A stretch of 64,000 nt of DNA. Source: Tenodera sinensis (Eukaryota > Arthropoda > Insecta > Mantodea > Mantidae). The notes below the pieces were generated by a model. It saw only the letters and a program-made list of their open reading frames with translations. It was not told the origin of the DNA and did no database searches. Positions within the stretch are counted from its first letter, which is position 1; the number at the start of each line of letters is the position of its first letter. The translations under genes and the position numbers were made by a program. Shown piece by piece: positions 12,095-23,489 of this stretch. The stretch covers positions 29,171,305 through 29,235,304 of the forward strand of contig CM060961.1 in NCBI GenBank assembly GCA_030765045.1, given 5' to 3'.

Positions 12095-12990
12095 TGCGGT
12101 TTGAGTTGTGACGTTATATGAACTTTCCAGTGTGTAAGTTCGATCATTATCTGTTTGGATGTTTCAACTACAATGTTCAAAAAACTACATTGTAACAATC
12201 GCTGCTGGTACTCTCAAGATTAGTAATATTTTTAAGTATGATCCAGCTAAAGTGTTCAAAATTATGTTACAACATGTAAGAATGTGTAACATAACAAGCA
12301 GTTACGATGTTCATAGGGGCGCGCGAACCTTTTTCCAAAACTGTTGCACAAATAGTGGACTTTAAAACGTGCATTTCCTGTGAAATTTGGATGTTGAACA
12401 TTTACGTGGATTACCACACTACGGTAGGTGTCATCTTGAAAAGCAATTACGATTCTCTTTCCTGGACGAACACTGAAGAGCTCCCATAAACATAACATAA
12501 AGACAACATAACAACAACATAAAGACAATGACGTCATGTTTTAATAGCCTATAAGAAGAGTAAGAACAGAAGATCAAGATTACGTCCCCGGATACACATG
12601 CAATAGTTGTTCCAGCCATTAACTGCCTGGTATGCTTTCATGCCTTCTTACGCTCTGATGCAACGAGTTAGCATTTCCATACTTTGTAGCATTTTACACA
12701 ATACAGCCAACACACTTAAATAATTATACATTGTTAATTACAATGGCAATATGTGTTGTCATTATTGGTGAGACTTTCCTTGGCCGGAATGTACGACACA
12801 ATTTCATCAGAAGGCGTGCTATTTTTGTCATTTTGGTTGACATTTTGCTATCGTTTAGATGAGTTTCGAACTTCCTAATTTATAGGACAAATTTGTTCAG
12901 TGTAGGTAACTACCTAGTATGGATGATTATCAAACATTTTTATTTTGTCTGCTGCATAAAGTAGAATTATTGTATTGAATTCAAAAATTC
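12095..12990. other. Unassigned AT-rich stretch
   Basis: No recognised gene or element. Overlapping frames of 60 to 91 codons occur on both strands but lack domain-like features. Confidence 0.4.
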
Positions 12991-13800
12991 GATTGCGGCA
13001 TTTCACTGAAAAAATATTTTGAGGCCCTCTGAATCCAAAAAGAATTTTTAGAAAAAAGGTCCGCCTGTGTCTGCGTCTGTTTGTGGACAGCACAACTAAA
13101 AACCAAAGTTGGTATTTAAATTTAATATTTATCAAATATGCAACACGAAGATTTTCAAGAAAATTCCTCCACCCTAAGCTACCGTTTACATGGAACATTT
13201 TTGGGACATTTTGATTTTCTCAAAAGTGGCTCTTACAATTTCGATTAAAATGTCATACGTTTTAAGATATTTTTATGCGAAATGAAATATATATTTTGAA
13301 TTTTCTGGCTGTAGCCTCTGTAGTCCTGTTACTCCTGATGACTTTTGCATAACTGATAAACCGTTAGAGGACCCTAATGACCTAGGGTCATTATAGTTGT
13401 CGACGGGCCCTTAAACCCGATACACTCACTCACTAAACTGTAAGAGGTAAAGCGATTCTTACCATACAAAAACTGTAGATCTTGTTAAAACACACAAGTT
13501 ATATATGTATACATTTGTTGTGGAGTGAACCATTTCGGAGATATTCCTTGGTATTTATGAGAATTTTGCAATACTTCTACTTTTCTAAAATGGAAAGTCG
13601 TTATTCACTTGTTATCTGTTGGTCGTGCGAAGAGAACAGAATTTCGAAACCTTCAGACAGTAACCATATCCCATACATGGGAATAAGCAATAAGATAATT
13701 TCTGCAAATTATTTTGAACACCTATCACGTCGAGAAGCTAAAATTAAATTACCGTTATATCGGGCTTATTTAAATCCAGTTTACTAATTTACCTGCAGTT
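12990..13800 (+). repeat. R1 repeat, copy 7
   Basis: Landmarks run from 'ttttgaggccctctgaatcc' through 'aacacgaagattttcaag' and 'ttctggctgtagcc' to 'gtagatcttgttaaaacac' and 'accatttcggagatattcc'. A 63-bp retrotransposed tail sits inside at 13,371-13,433. The terminal block with the end repeat is missing. Confidence 0.82.
13371..13433 (+). mobile_element. Tail-only retrotransposon insertion (63 bp)
   Basis: This 63-bp insert in R1 copy 7 contains the shared tail 'ccctaatgacctag', 'gtcgacgggcccttaaaccc' and a short (CACT)-type end. It is flanked by taaaccgttagagg (13,357-13,370) and taaactgtaagagg (13,434-13,447), a 14-bp duplication with two differences that matches uninterrupted R1 sequence elsewhere. 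It looks like an insertion that ended after copying only the 3' stem-loop of a LINE or SINE. Confidence 0.8.
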
Positions 13801-13863
13801 TCAATGTAGGTCTAAAAATAATGGCTAGCTCTTCCTGCGAACATTATTTTTCGTATATTAAGC

Positions 13864-14381
<518 letters not shown>

Positions 14382-14797
14382 AGTAAGATAAATGTATTAC
14401 ACAGTATGTTTATACCGGGATATTAGAGACAAAGATACAAGAGCGAGCATGTAGCATGTTGCTTTACAAAAAGTGTGTACATGTGTACATTTGGCGAGAG
14501 GGAGGCTGAGCCAGAACAAGTTCGCAAATACCAGATGAAAACAAAGTGGAATGCGGAAACCATTAAAGTGAACGCTGCGACTTCACATGCACACACAAAT
14601 TGTTTTCTATGTGTAACTCAACGGACACAATTAAAGAGAGAACGAAATTATAGCTTTCTGTTTTCTCAATTCCATTTTTACTTTCTGTATTGTACCGTAC
14701 TGTAGGTAGAGGAAGTGTTCCACCCAAAAATTCGATGTCAAGATTTCACCGGAAATATGTTTTGAGGCCCCCTGAATTAAAAAAGCATTTTAGATAA

Positions 14798-14800
<3 letters not shown>

Positions 14801-14858
<58 letters not shown>

Positions 14859-14867
14859 TGTGTGTGT
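14801..14867. repeat. (TC)n/(GT)n microsatellite inside R1
   Basis: 55 bp of TC followed by a short GT run. It sits where other R1 copies have GT or poly-A, so this is the family's variable microsatellite slot. Confidence 0.95.
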
Positions 14868-15484
14868 CTGAGTCAGTCAGTCAGTCAATGGACAGCTTAA
14901 CTCAAGTGAAAAGTCGGTTATAAACCAAAGTTGGTATTTAAGTTTAACATATTTTAAGGATACGACACGAAGATTTTGAAGAAAATCCTCCACCCTAAAC
15001 TACAAATTTTTCGGACAATTTGACTTTCTCCAAAATGGCTCTAATGATTTTGATTAAAGTGGCATGTTTTTGATATTTTTATGGCAAATGAAATGTATAT
15101 TTTAAATTTTCTGGCAATAATCCATGTAGTCCTGTTTACTCTAGATGACTTCTGCATAACCGGTAAACCGTAAGAGATAGACCAAATCTTACTGCACAAA
15201 TAGTGTAGTTCTTGCTAAAACATAATTTATGTCCAAATAAATGTTTTTGTAGAGTGAACCATTTCGGAGATATTCCTTGTTGTTTGTGTGAGTTTAGGAA
15301 AAGAAACTTTTCGTCAAATGGAACATCGTTATTCATTTTTTATGTGTTAGGCATGCAAAGAGAACGGAATTTGAAAGCTTTGAAAGATTTGACTATCGCA
15401 CAAAGCCTACTGTATTCCCATATTCCCCTTGCACCTACAACGAAATAAGCAATAAGATAATTTCTGCAGATGTTTATCTCAATT

Positions 15485-15693
15485 AACTCTGGGTCGCTCA
15501 GTTGGTCAGACGCTGGCCTACTAATCCCAAGATCGCGGGTTCAAATCCAGCCCAGACCGATGGCTTTTAACTGTAGTTAAACAGACAGCTCTATGTCAGA
15601 TTTACTGGCATGTGAAAGAACTCCTGCGTGACGAAATTCCGGCACACCGGCGACGCTGATATGACAGCGTCGTTAAACAACAAAGTGATTGTT
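15485..15693 (+). mobile_element. tRNA-derived SINE (family S2) inside R1 copy 8
   Basis: The head has an A-box-like 'cagttggtcagacgctgg' and a B box 'gggttcaaatcc'. It is followed by 'cagaccgatggcttttaa' and a body ending 'gcgtcgttaaacaac'. Near-identical elements are at 20,284-20,510 and 56,168-56,365. Flanks 'tttatctcaattaac' and 'tttttcaactaac' look like a degraded target duplication, and other R1 copies read straight through here. Confidence 0.85.
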
Positions 15694-15794
15694 TTTCAAC
15701 TAACATGAAGAAGATAGAGGAATAAGAGTTTGTGAGAATGATTAGTACAAGAGCAGAGAAAGTCATGTGAGTGTAACACATCAGATTTTTATAG

Positions 15795-17215
15795 TAAGCA
15801 GAGGAGATGTATTCCACAAAAAAATTGATATAGGGTTCACCGGAAGTACATGTTTTGAGACTCCTTGAATAATAGACCTTAGATAAAGGTCCGCGCATAT
15901 TGTAATTGCATAAGCGAAAAACTAAAATTTGGTTAAATATCGAACTTGGTATTAGGTTCAGCGCCTTTCAAGGATGCGACGCGAGGATCTATGAGTCCCC
16001 GACCCCATACTACCCTTACATGGAACATTTATAGAACATTTTGATTTTCTCAAGGTTTACCCTAAGATTTTGTTTAAAATTGCGTAAGTTTAATTACATA
16101 AATAGAATACGTTGCATTTTAGGGAATAGCCTGTGAAGCCCTCTTCATTCTGAATGAGCTCTGTTTTTAACTGTTCCGTTTCTGCCCAGCGTTTAACTGC
16201 AACGGTCATCTTGGCGGCCTTTTACCTTTGGAGCAAGTTGCCTAAAGGCAATGATATCAACTCTTATACAGTGGTTTTGTGCACTAGATCAAACACACAT
16301 TCATCTTCTGATGCACTTTTCCAGGCTCTGGAGAGAATAATCTTGGCTAGAGAAAACTTCTCAATCTCACCCGGGAATTGAACCTGGGACTCGCCGTACA
16401 TCAGGCGGGTGCTTTACGGTTCCGGCCGGCTTCTGCATAATGGTAAACCGTAAGACAGTAACCCACCAAGTGGCACTCGCGATTGCAGCCCCTGCAAGTT
16501 CAGGTGAGGAAGGTGGACGCAGTTAGCTCATGAAACTACTCCTCCCTCAGCCTCAGCACGTACCAGCCAAACGACTGAACGAACACAATAACAGCTATCT
16601 TGTGATATTTCTGCACATCTTGCTAATTGAGTCCAATAAATTCACGCACCATAACCTGCTGATTTCACTACAGATATTCACAGTGCTACATTGCATATCT
16701 AAGCCGCTCCATCTACTTCCCCCTCCCTCTGAACTCACCTGCCGTTGTGCGGTACATATTCCTAATGACGTCACAGAATTCCTATTTTGCGGGTCTCTGC
16801 CATAAGAGATGAACAAGAAATGTAGATCTCGGTAACATACAGTTTGACAAATACAATTTTTTGTGGTGTTTAATCTTTCCGAGATACTTCTTGTTATTAG
16901 TTTAAATTGTCCAATAGTTATATTGTCTCCCTTTTTCTCTCTCCTTTCCCCCTCTCTCCTATTCATGCAAAGAGAGCGGAATTTCAAAAGCTTAACGCAG
17001 CTACCAGCTGCGCCTTTAAAATATTTGACTATCGCTTAAGCCTACTGCATTCCCCTATTTCCCGTTGTACCTACAAAGAAATGTCTAAGAAAACTATTTC
17101 TACAAATATTTACCTCGATTAACCTTAAATAGAGAGAAAATAAGCGTTTGCAAGAATATTTCGTTGAATGGGTGGAGAAAGTCATCTGTATGTAACATCA
17201 GATATTTCTAGATAG
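15795..17215 (+). repeat. R1 repeat, copy 9 (interrupted)
   Basis: It opens 'gcagaggagatgtattccac', keeps 'ttcaaggatgcgacgcgag', 'catactacccttacatgg' and 'catgcaaagagagcgg', and ends 'gaaagtcatctgtatgtaac'. It holds a SINE at about 16,160-16,432 and further unassigned sequence at 16,480-16,800. Confidence 0.72.
16160..16432 (-). mobile_element. tRNA-derived SINE (family S4)
   Basis: On the minus strand the head contains 'cacccgcctgatgtacggc' and the B box 'ggttcaattcccggg', then 'gagaagttttctctagcc'. The body resembles the element at 61,555-61,668. It interrupts R1 copy 9 between 'ctgaatgagctctg' and 'cttctgcataatggtaaacc', which are adjacent in other copies. Confidence 0.72.
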
Positions 17216-17440
17216 CGTTTAATACCGGCTCTTACTACATGAGGCACCGCAGGCGGTGACACTGATACATGAAATGAAGTTGGAGCACCGGTAGAAACCG
17301 GAGAACCCGGAGGAAACCCGCCCCCAATGCCCCTTTGTCCATTACAAGTCCTACATGCGGTCGCCTGGGATCGAACCAGGGCCGCTTTGTTGAGAGGCCA
17401 ATGGTCTACCCAGTTGGCCTTTTCTGTGTAGATAGCCTTT
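17215..17440 (-). mobile_element. tRNA-derived SINE (family S5)
   Basis: Minus-strand head 'aaaaggccaactgggtagac' with B box 'ggttcgatcccagg', then a body with 'gggcgggtttcctccgggtt' and 'ctccggtttctaccggtgct'. A headless relative is at 41,330-41,430. It lies directly after R1 copy 9. Confidence 0.75.
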
Positions 17441-18060
17441 CAAACAAAGCGTCTTTGGACACGGGTTTTTATCATATGGTACACATCCGTCTTATCACCG
17501 AATTGCACCCTGTATAGACTGAAAGGAATTTTATATATTGAAGTACTCCCTGTGCTGGGTGAATATTTCCATACGTTATTTTATTTATTGACAGAAACTG
17601 TGAATGCCAATAATGATGTTGCCTCATTTTCTGAAACAGACTAACGGAAGAGGAAAAGAAATTTCATCTCTTTTTTCAATAGAATTGAGTATCAGCAGAC
17701 TCGGATCTCTTTCAATAGAAGCAATTGATGAAGCACTCCTCGATAGAGCTATTAGCAATAATGTATATCTCTGCTGCTTCCCCATTTCATTACTTTCATC
17801 CAATAGCTTTAAAATACAGTTATGTAACAAATCCGTGGCTCTCGAAGGAATTGAATATCAGCAGCAAGTCGATGTTCAAAACTTACTAATTCATCAGAGA
17901 TCGCATCAACACATAAATTGTGTTGCAGTGCAGGTACTGGTTCACTTCTAGAGGAGAACAATCAATATTCTCATATACTATTAATCATAATTTGATGTTA
18001 TCAATAGCTTTATAAAGGGTATTTTAAAGAATACTTTAAACCTTATATTTAATTTCTTCT
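17440..18060. other. Unassigned stretch
   Basis: It contains a 115-codon plus-strand frame (17,604-17,951) with no recognised domain, and otherwise AT-rich sequence. Confidence 0.4.
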
Positions 18061-19300
18061 AAAAGTGATTCAAACTTTTTGGAAATTTAGTGTTCTATCC
18101 TCTTTAGGTGCATATATCTAAAGTATGTGTTGCATTTGCATGGATCTCTCCCCATTCTTCTACGAACTATAATTTTTTCCTGCCTAATGCTTTTTAATAC
18201 AAACTTCGTTACTCGTTTTCAAATTCGTGGTAAGTACAAGAAGAATACTGTAAACTAAAGCGATAGTGAGGTATAGGGTCTTCAAAACATATGGTAACCC
18301 TTCTGTCGGTTCCCTCCACTGCGACAGAAAACCTAGTGTCGCCGGAAAACAATTGCCGTCAGAGGCGCACCAAAATGCTTGCCTTATTACAGATGGTAGA
18401 AGTGTTGCCCTTCTGCTCTCAGACAGGCAGTATATGCCATAAAACTGATCGCACAGCAGCAGCAATCCTGCGCGGTGTTTTGCCTGTCCGCTTCCTTGGC
18501 GCTTGTAGCCGTTTGCCGCTATCATAGAAAGACGCGGATGAAACCATAAAACAGTTTAAAAACTACTTTTAAGGTTTGATTTGCCAACTTTATGAAAGGA
18601 GATGCTGGAACTGATCACCGTAGTCCATACATACATTTTTGGCACCTTTTATCACTCGCCGTAGTTCACGTTGAGTAATGCTGCCAATTTCCCGGCGTAT
18701 ATTTTGTTTTAATTCTTCCAGGGTGTATGAATTTGTCTTGTGCACTGTGTTTTCAGTTACCCCACAGACTGAAATCGCAGGGGGTTAGGTCAAGGGACTG
18801 GGGGGGCGGCGGCCACAAATCTACTAATAATTATGTCCTGAAATTCACTTCTAGAGTCTCATCAAAATATTGCCTGTATGAGCTGTGGCAGAATATTGTT
18901 TATAAAAGGGAAAATCACTCTTCCTGTCTGTTAATTTTGTAAAAAAGTGTATTCAGGTACATAGGGTGTCAACTATTGACTCGAAAAAAATTGACTGTAT
19001 AACTCAGAACGTAATATTGATCATGAAGTAACCCTTCATGACGAAAAATTTGGTGAATGGTATGCCATTTGGCAGAGGAAGGTTTCTCAGAGCCTCTTAA
19101 CTGTGTTAGAGTAAAAGGTCATTTTAGTGCGTCTCTGACTAATCCGGCGATTCTCGGTTCTCTAGCGCACTGGAGTGTCCGCGGAACGGGTTACCATTTA
19201 TTTTAAAGACCCTATATTTGCAAAACGATTGCTATGTGATGGCTTTGAAATTCTGTTCTATTATATGAGCAAGAAAAGCAAAGAAAAATATCTTTGTGTT
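18060..19300 (-). repeat. R1 repeat, copy 10 (minus, split by IS630-type element)
   Basis: Left part to 18,273 and right part from 19,215 join as contiguous R1 once the nested element is removed ('aaagcgatagtgag' ... 'gctatgtgatggctttgaaa'). A second minus fragment follows at 19,300-19,475 in the same orientation. Confidence 0.75.
18274..19214 (-). mobile_element. IS630/Tc1-mariner deletion derivative nested in R1
   Basis: A 941-bp element with long imperfect terminal inverted repeats. The left end is 'tagggtcttcaaaacatatg' then 'gtaaccc'; the right end is the reverse complement of 'tagggtctttaaaataaatg' then 'gtaaccc', with further matches inward ('tcgccgga'). Both ends are flanked by TA (18,272-18,273 and 19,215-19,216), the target used by this superfamily. 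Inside, the minus strand around 18,590-18,800 encodes a remnant of the transposase C-terminus ('TLEELKQNIRREIGS', 'ITQRELRRV'). The DNA-binding half and catalytic core are missing, so it is non-autonomous. Confidence 0.88.
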
Positions 19301-19475
19301 ACATTAATATGATTTCTCTACCGTTCTTCAACACCATTCTTACAAAAGCTTATATTCTTCTATCAAATTCATGTCAACCGAGATAAACATTTGCACAAAT
19401 GCTCTTATAATTACTTCCTTGTAGGTTCAGTGGAAATAGAAGGCAGTAGGCTTTAAGTGATAGTCAAATATATTG
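19300..19475 (-). repeat. R1 repeat, end fragment (minus)
   Basis: It starts at the terminal repeat ('gatttctctaccgttcttc'), then 'aaccgagataaacatttgc', 'ccttgtaggttcagtgg' and 'aagtgatagtcaaata'. It is in tandem with copy 10. Confidence 0.7.
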
Positions 19476-19713
19476 ACAGTTTTTATTCCATATATATGTT
19501 GTCTGGGCCAGTTGTGATTCAAGACCAGGGTTGCCAGTGTTTAAAAGTAAAATCATCGCACCGGCCACTCAAAATTATAGTTTTGGATTCGAAATTATCG
19601 TACATCATAACCCTAATGCTACAACAATAAATGTATCAGTATAACGCTTATGAAAATGTAATAGTATTGATGTGTATGGCATCCACTTACAAGATTGATA
19701 ACCCCAATCAGTA

Positions 19714-20070
19714 TTACAACTTTAAGTATTTATGTTTCTTGCACTGAAAGTGCATCATCTTCCTCAACTGTTGCAGCATTATACAAACTTGTTGTTGAGA
19801 TACACTTTTAACATCTCGCTTGCAGATTTCCGGACCCACACATTCTTTCATAAGCTGAGGCGACCGAGTAAGTCCATTTACCGTATCTATCGCCAATCTG
19901 TTTCTAATTTTGGTTTTTATTAAGCCTAGTTTGGAAAAAACACTTTCACAAGAAGTGTTTCTGTGGGGCAATGAAATCATTGATAATGCAACCTCCGCCA
20001 GTTCTTTGAAGCCAGGATTTCCACCAAGGTGACGTTTAACAGCACTCCAGAAACTGTCAGGTTCAGGCAT
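19714..20070 (-). pseudogene. hAT transposase C-terminal (dimerisation) domain remnant
   Basis: A 118-codon open stretch inside the hAT element. It contains the hATC signature 'ELAEVALSMISLPHRNTSCE' followed by 'SVFSKLGLIKTKIRNRL', the C-terminal dimerisation region of hAT transposases. Upstream on the same strand the frame shifts near 20,070-20,100, and the zinc finger and catalytic residues are gone, so no functional protein is made. The Leu-Pro-x-Ser/Thr...CER/CESVFS motif is the basis for the call. Confidence 0.85.
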
Positions 20071-20283
20071 GTTCTTTCTTTCACACGGAATATCACGTAT
20101 TCCGAGTTTTCTCCATTGATAATCAATTTTCTGAACAGTGCTTTCTTAATTGAGATTACCAGATCTGGACACACTGGCAACAAGAGGATAAAGGGTAGAA
20201 GGATTAGTAGGATATGAAATGGTTGCCTTAGAGGGATTGAGACAGACCATGAGGGCAAAAGTGGTATCGCTATTCGATTATGT

Positions 20284-20510
20284 CGCTCTAGGTGGCCCAG
20301 TTGGTTAGACGCTGGCCTACTAATCCCAAGGTCGGGGTTCAAATCCGGCCCAGATCGATGGTTTTTAAGCGTGCTTAAAAACGACAGCTCCATGTGAGTA
20401 GATTTACTGGCATGTAAAAGAACTCCTGCGGGACGAAATTCCGCACACCAGCGATGCTGATGTGATCCTGGCAATTGACAGTGTCGTTGAACAACAAAAT
20501 TAAAAAAAAA
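20284..20510 (+). mobile_element. tRNA-derived SINE (family S2) inside hAT element
   Basis: Head 'cagttggttagacgctggcc', B box 'ggggttcaaatcc', linker 'gatcgatggtttttaag' and body ending 'gtgtcgttgaacaac' plus an A-rich tail. It is the closest full match to the copy at 15,485. It inserted into the hAT copy after that element had landed. Confidence 0.87.
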
Positions 20511-20609
20511 CTTAAAATGATATTTCGCCGGTATCGAAATTATCGTACGGGTTGGCAGTCATGAGTACAAACCTTATCGTACGGGTTGGCAAACCTGTTC
20601 AAGACACAG

Positions 20610-21435
20610 CCTATTTGTCTGTCCGATAGACCATATCGTATGGAACAGAGACCATGGATAAACTCAGCTGCATGTTGGCAATACTGACTTGGGTAAACCG
20701 CGCTACAACATGACGTGGGACGAAGTATTCTGCTCTCCTAAAGCGCTCAATCACTTTTTCTATGGCTGTACAACAACATAGAAGGTGGAAGCAAAACAGT
20801 TTAAAAACGGATGTCTTTATGCTAGCCTTGAAATCCTTACTGTTCCCATAACACCCGAGAAACAATTGAATAGTGACAACTACAAAAACGATAAGTTCTG
20901 AAAACTTCAAACCAATAACGAATATATCAGAAATATAATAAAATCAGTAATGTGAAGTAAAACGATTTCTACATCCTTTGTGTGCATAGAAGTTCTGTCA
21001 ATCTCGCCTCGATTCAGCAGTAGGTACATATGCAGACTTTCTGGAAGATAAGATACAAAATGTCACGTTGGAACTGACGTCACCAGTTAAGTTCCCACTG
21101 CTTTTGGAATCTGACCCGGAAAACAAGTAAACAATGTAGAGTATTGAACAAAAAGTGATAAGATGTGAAAGTTACAGCATATTGCAATACTTTATCACAA
21201 GACGCACTACAGTACAGTTTTACAATGCTGCCCATATCTGGAGTGGACGATACGTAGACCTTTGACTCGCTCAGTACTAAAACTGGAACTTTGAACTTCG
21301 TTAACTATTTCCCACATTTCTTATTTAGCAGTACGCATTAGGAAAAGTCTAATAATTGAATATTCAGATTAAAATAGGACTATACTGCACAACATTAGAA
21401 CAACTGTAAATTAAGAACAATGTTTACTTCCCCTA
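20610..21435. other. Unassigned AT-rich stretch
   Basis: A 99-codon minus frame (20,611-20,910) shows a hydrophobic start but no recognisable domain. Nothing else was identified. Confidence 0.4.
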
Positions 21436-21439
21436 CCTG

Positions 21440-22295
21440 TAGTAAGGTAGGTGTTGTACTGCATCCAAATTTTCATGTCGAGATTTCAACCAAAGTGCAT
21501 ATTTGAAATACCCTTTTTACTTTTTCTAATTCGATGAAAAATTTCGATGTTTTCGAGATTTCACGGAATTAAAAAAAAAAGCAGTTTTAGAGATGGAGAT
21601 AGATGTGTGTGTGTGCGCGCACGTGTGTGAATAACATTACCCAAAAACGAAAAGTCGGTTAAAAGCCAAAGTTGGTGTTTAAGTTTAATGTCTTTCAAAG
21701 ATGAGACACGTAGATTTTGAACAAAATTCCGCCATCCTAAACTACCCTAAACAAGCAAACATTTTCGAAAATTTTATGTTCTAAAAATAGCTGACGATTT
21801 TGATTAAAAGTCATGTTTAAGATATTTGTATGGCAAAAAAAAAATGTTTTTTTGCTATAGCCTATGGTAGTCCTGTTTACTCTTGATGACTTTTGCATTA
21901 GCTGATGAACCGCAAGAAGACCGAATCTTACTGAACAAAAATGTAGATCTAGTTAAAACACATCAGTTATGTCCAAATGCATTTTTTGTGGAGTGAACCA
22001 TTCCTTGTTATGTGTGTGAGTTTTGCAATACTTTAACTTCTCTCAAATGGGAGGTCGTTCAGTTTCTTTCTTGGGCGTGTAAAGAGAACGGAATTTCAAA
22101 GCTTTAAAAGATTTGACTATCGCTCAAAGACTACTGTATTCCCACATTCCCCTTGCATCTACAAGAAAACCAGCATAAGGTAATTTCTACAAATGTTTAT
22201 CTCGACTAACATGAAAATACAGGAATAAGAGTTTGTAAGAATAGTTAGTACAAGAATAAAGAAAGTCATGTGAGTGCAATACAAGAAAGTAAAAA
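21440..22295 (+). repeat. R1 repeat, copy 11 (near full-length)
   Basis: It begins at a degraded terminal hairpin (acttcccctacctgtag / taaggtaggtgttg), then 'catgtcgagatttcaacc', a short (GT)n, the standard body, and ends 'gaaagtcatgtgagtgcaat' at about 22,283. Confidence 0.85.
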
Positions 22296-22299
22296 GAGG

Positions 22300-22900
22300 T
22301 AGAAAGAGGTCCATGTAAGTGAAAAGAATAATTAGAGAAGAAAATGTCGGAGATGTATCAAAATTGGCATTTTAGTTCATCATCTTTTAAGCCTACAACA
22401 TGAAGATTTTCAGGAAAATCCTCCTACCCCAGGCTACCCTTTACATGGGACATTTTCCCAAAATTTTGATTTTAATAAAGATGGGTCCAACGATTTTGAT
22501 TAAAACACCGTATGTTCAGGATATTTTCATGAGAAATAAAATGTATATGTTGAATTTTCTGGGAACAGCCTGTATAGTCCTCTTGATTTGAAAGGTATTT
22601 GAATAAGTCTGTATAATGGTAAATCTTAAGAGATACTTGTATTACACAAAACATTTAGAACTCTTTAAAATGTACCACTTAGTTCAAATAATCTTTTGTG
22701 TGACATTAGCCATTTTCGAGATATACGCCGTTATTTGGTTTGAATTTCATAAGAGCTGTCATTTTATTTCATTCAGTTGTTACTCTCGATGTCATGCAAA
22801 TGGTATAGAATTTCAATGGCGGTATTTAACTACCCGCTTTAGAACATCTCGACTAGCGACTCTGTATAGTGGGTAAAGTAAATCATGTGAGTGTGACAGA
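22300..22900 (+). repeat. R1 repeat, copy 12 (partial)
   Basis: Starting near 22,300 with 'gaaagtaaaaagagg' it keeps 'caacatgaagattttcagg', 'ccccaggctaccctttacat' and 'gaatttcaatggc', and ends 'aaatcatgtgagtgtgacag'. It follows copy 11 head-to-tail. Confidence 0.72.
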
Positions 22901-23039
22901 CCAGATTTATGTTAACAAAAGAAAACTATTTTTGGGACGTCGGTTGTTTCACGAATTTGATACACGGCAAATGTGTGAATGTCCGCTAGGAGTGAACTGA
23001 GATACCAATTCCATGTTGAAGCAGTTTTCACTGGTTGGC

Positions 23040-23220
23040 GATCAAAAACGTAACAATAAGGTTACTGCCCGCCCCGAGAATGGTAATTCCCAAGTAGATG
23101 ACGAAGCGACTCGGGGAGGGGAGTGGAGGGGAGGACGCACGTGCCGCTCACGTGATGCCTCTGAACATCCGCCAGCCTTTCTGTCTCTATAGCAACACGG
23201 CCTGCAATAAACAGGTATTC
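23040..23220 (+). promoter_or_regulatory. Candidate GC-rich regulatory island with E-boxes and an X-box-like site
   Basis: A GC-rich patch in otherwise AT-rich DNA. It has two CACGTG E-boxes ten bases apart (23,138-23,143 and within TCACGTGA 23,148-23,155). About 28 bp further is GTCTCTATAGCAAC (23,183-23,196), which matches the RFX-type X-box pattern GTYNCYATRGYAAC. The island ends at a possible splice donor, CAG followed by GTATTC (23,215). No coding sequence is visible. The match could be chance, since no downstream gene was found. Confidence 0.3.
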
Positions 23221-23489
23221 CATTCCTTCTTGTTGATAGCCACGTAAAGCGATGCGAGGGACACGATATTACACAATCTGGACTGGCCTGAGTGCTTCGA
23301 GTGGCTGTGAGGTGCAGACATGTTGGATTACCTTACATCCCTCAATTTACGAGAAGTAAACTTTGATTTCCTCTCATTCTTTGCCCTCGTAGCGAGGTAA
23401 AGGAATGTTTCACGAATAGGCTTATGGTAGACGTATTAAATTAGGCTTGCTTAAAGCGATTACGCCAATTTTAACAGTGAAAAAATCTG

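Larger units (their letters stand above)
14705..15795 (+). repeat. R1 repeat, copy 8 (full-length, SINE-interrupted)
   Basis: It starts with the terminal hairpin region (tactttctgtatt / ggtagaggaagtg), continues 'ccacccaaaaattcgatgtc', a long (TC)n tract and 'gtgtgtgtgtctgagtcag', the standard body, and ends 'aaagtcatgtgagtgtaac' followed by acatcag near 15,785. A SINE occupies about 15,485-15,693. The next R1 copy begins at once, so the two are head-to-tail. Confidence 0.87.
19526..20597 (-). mobile_element. hAT-family transposon, internally deleted, with 8-bp TSD
   Basis: Both ends start CAGG and share a short inverted repeat (CAGGGTTGCCAGTG at the left, CAGGTTTGCCAACC reading in from the right). 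They are flanked by an identical 8-bp duplication, TTCAAGAC (19,518-19,525 and 20,598-20,605), the length made by hAT transposases. The minus strand encodes a decayed transposase C-terminus (19,714-20,070). A SINE lies within at about 20,284-20,510. Most of the catalytic region is missing, so it is non-autonomous. The right end has two near-identical 20-bp subterminal repeats ('ttatcgtacgggttggca'). Confidence 0.9.
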
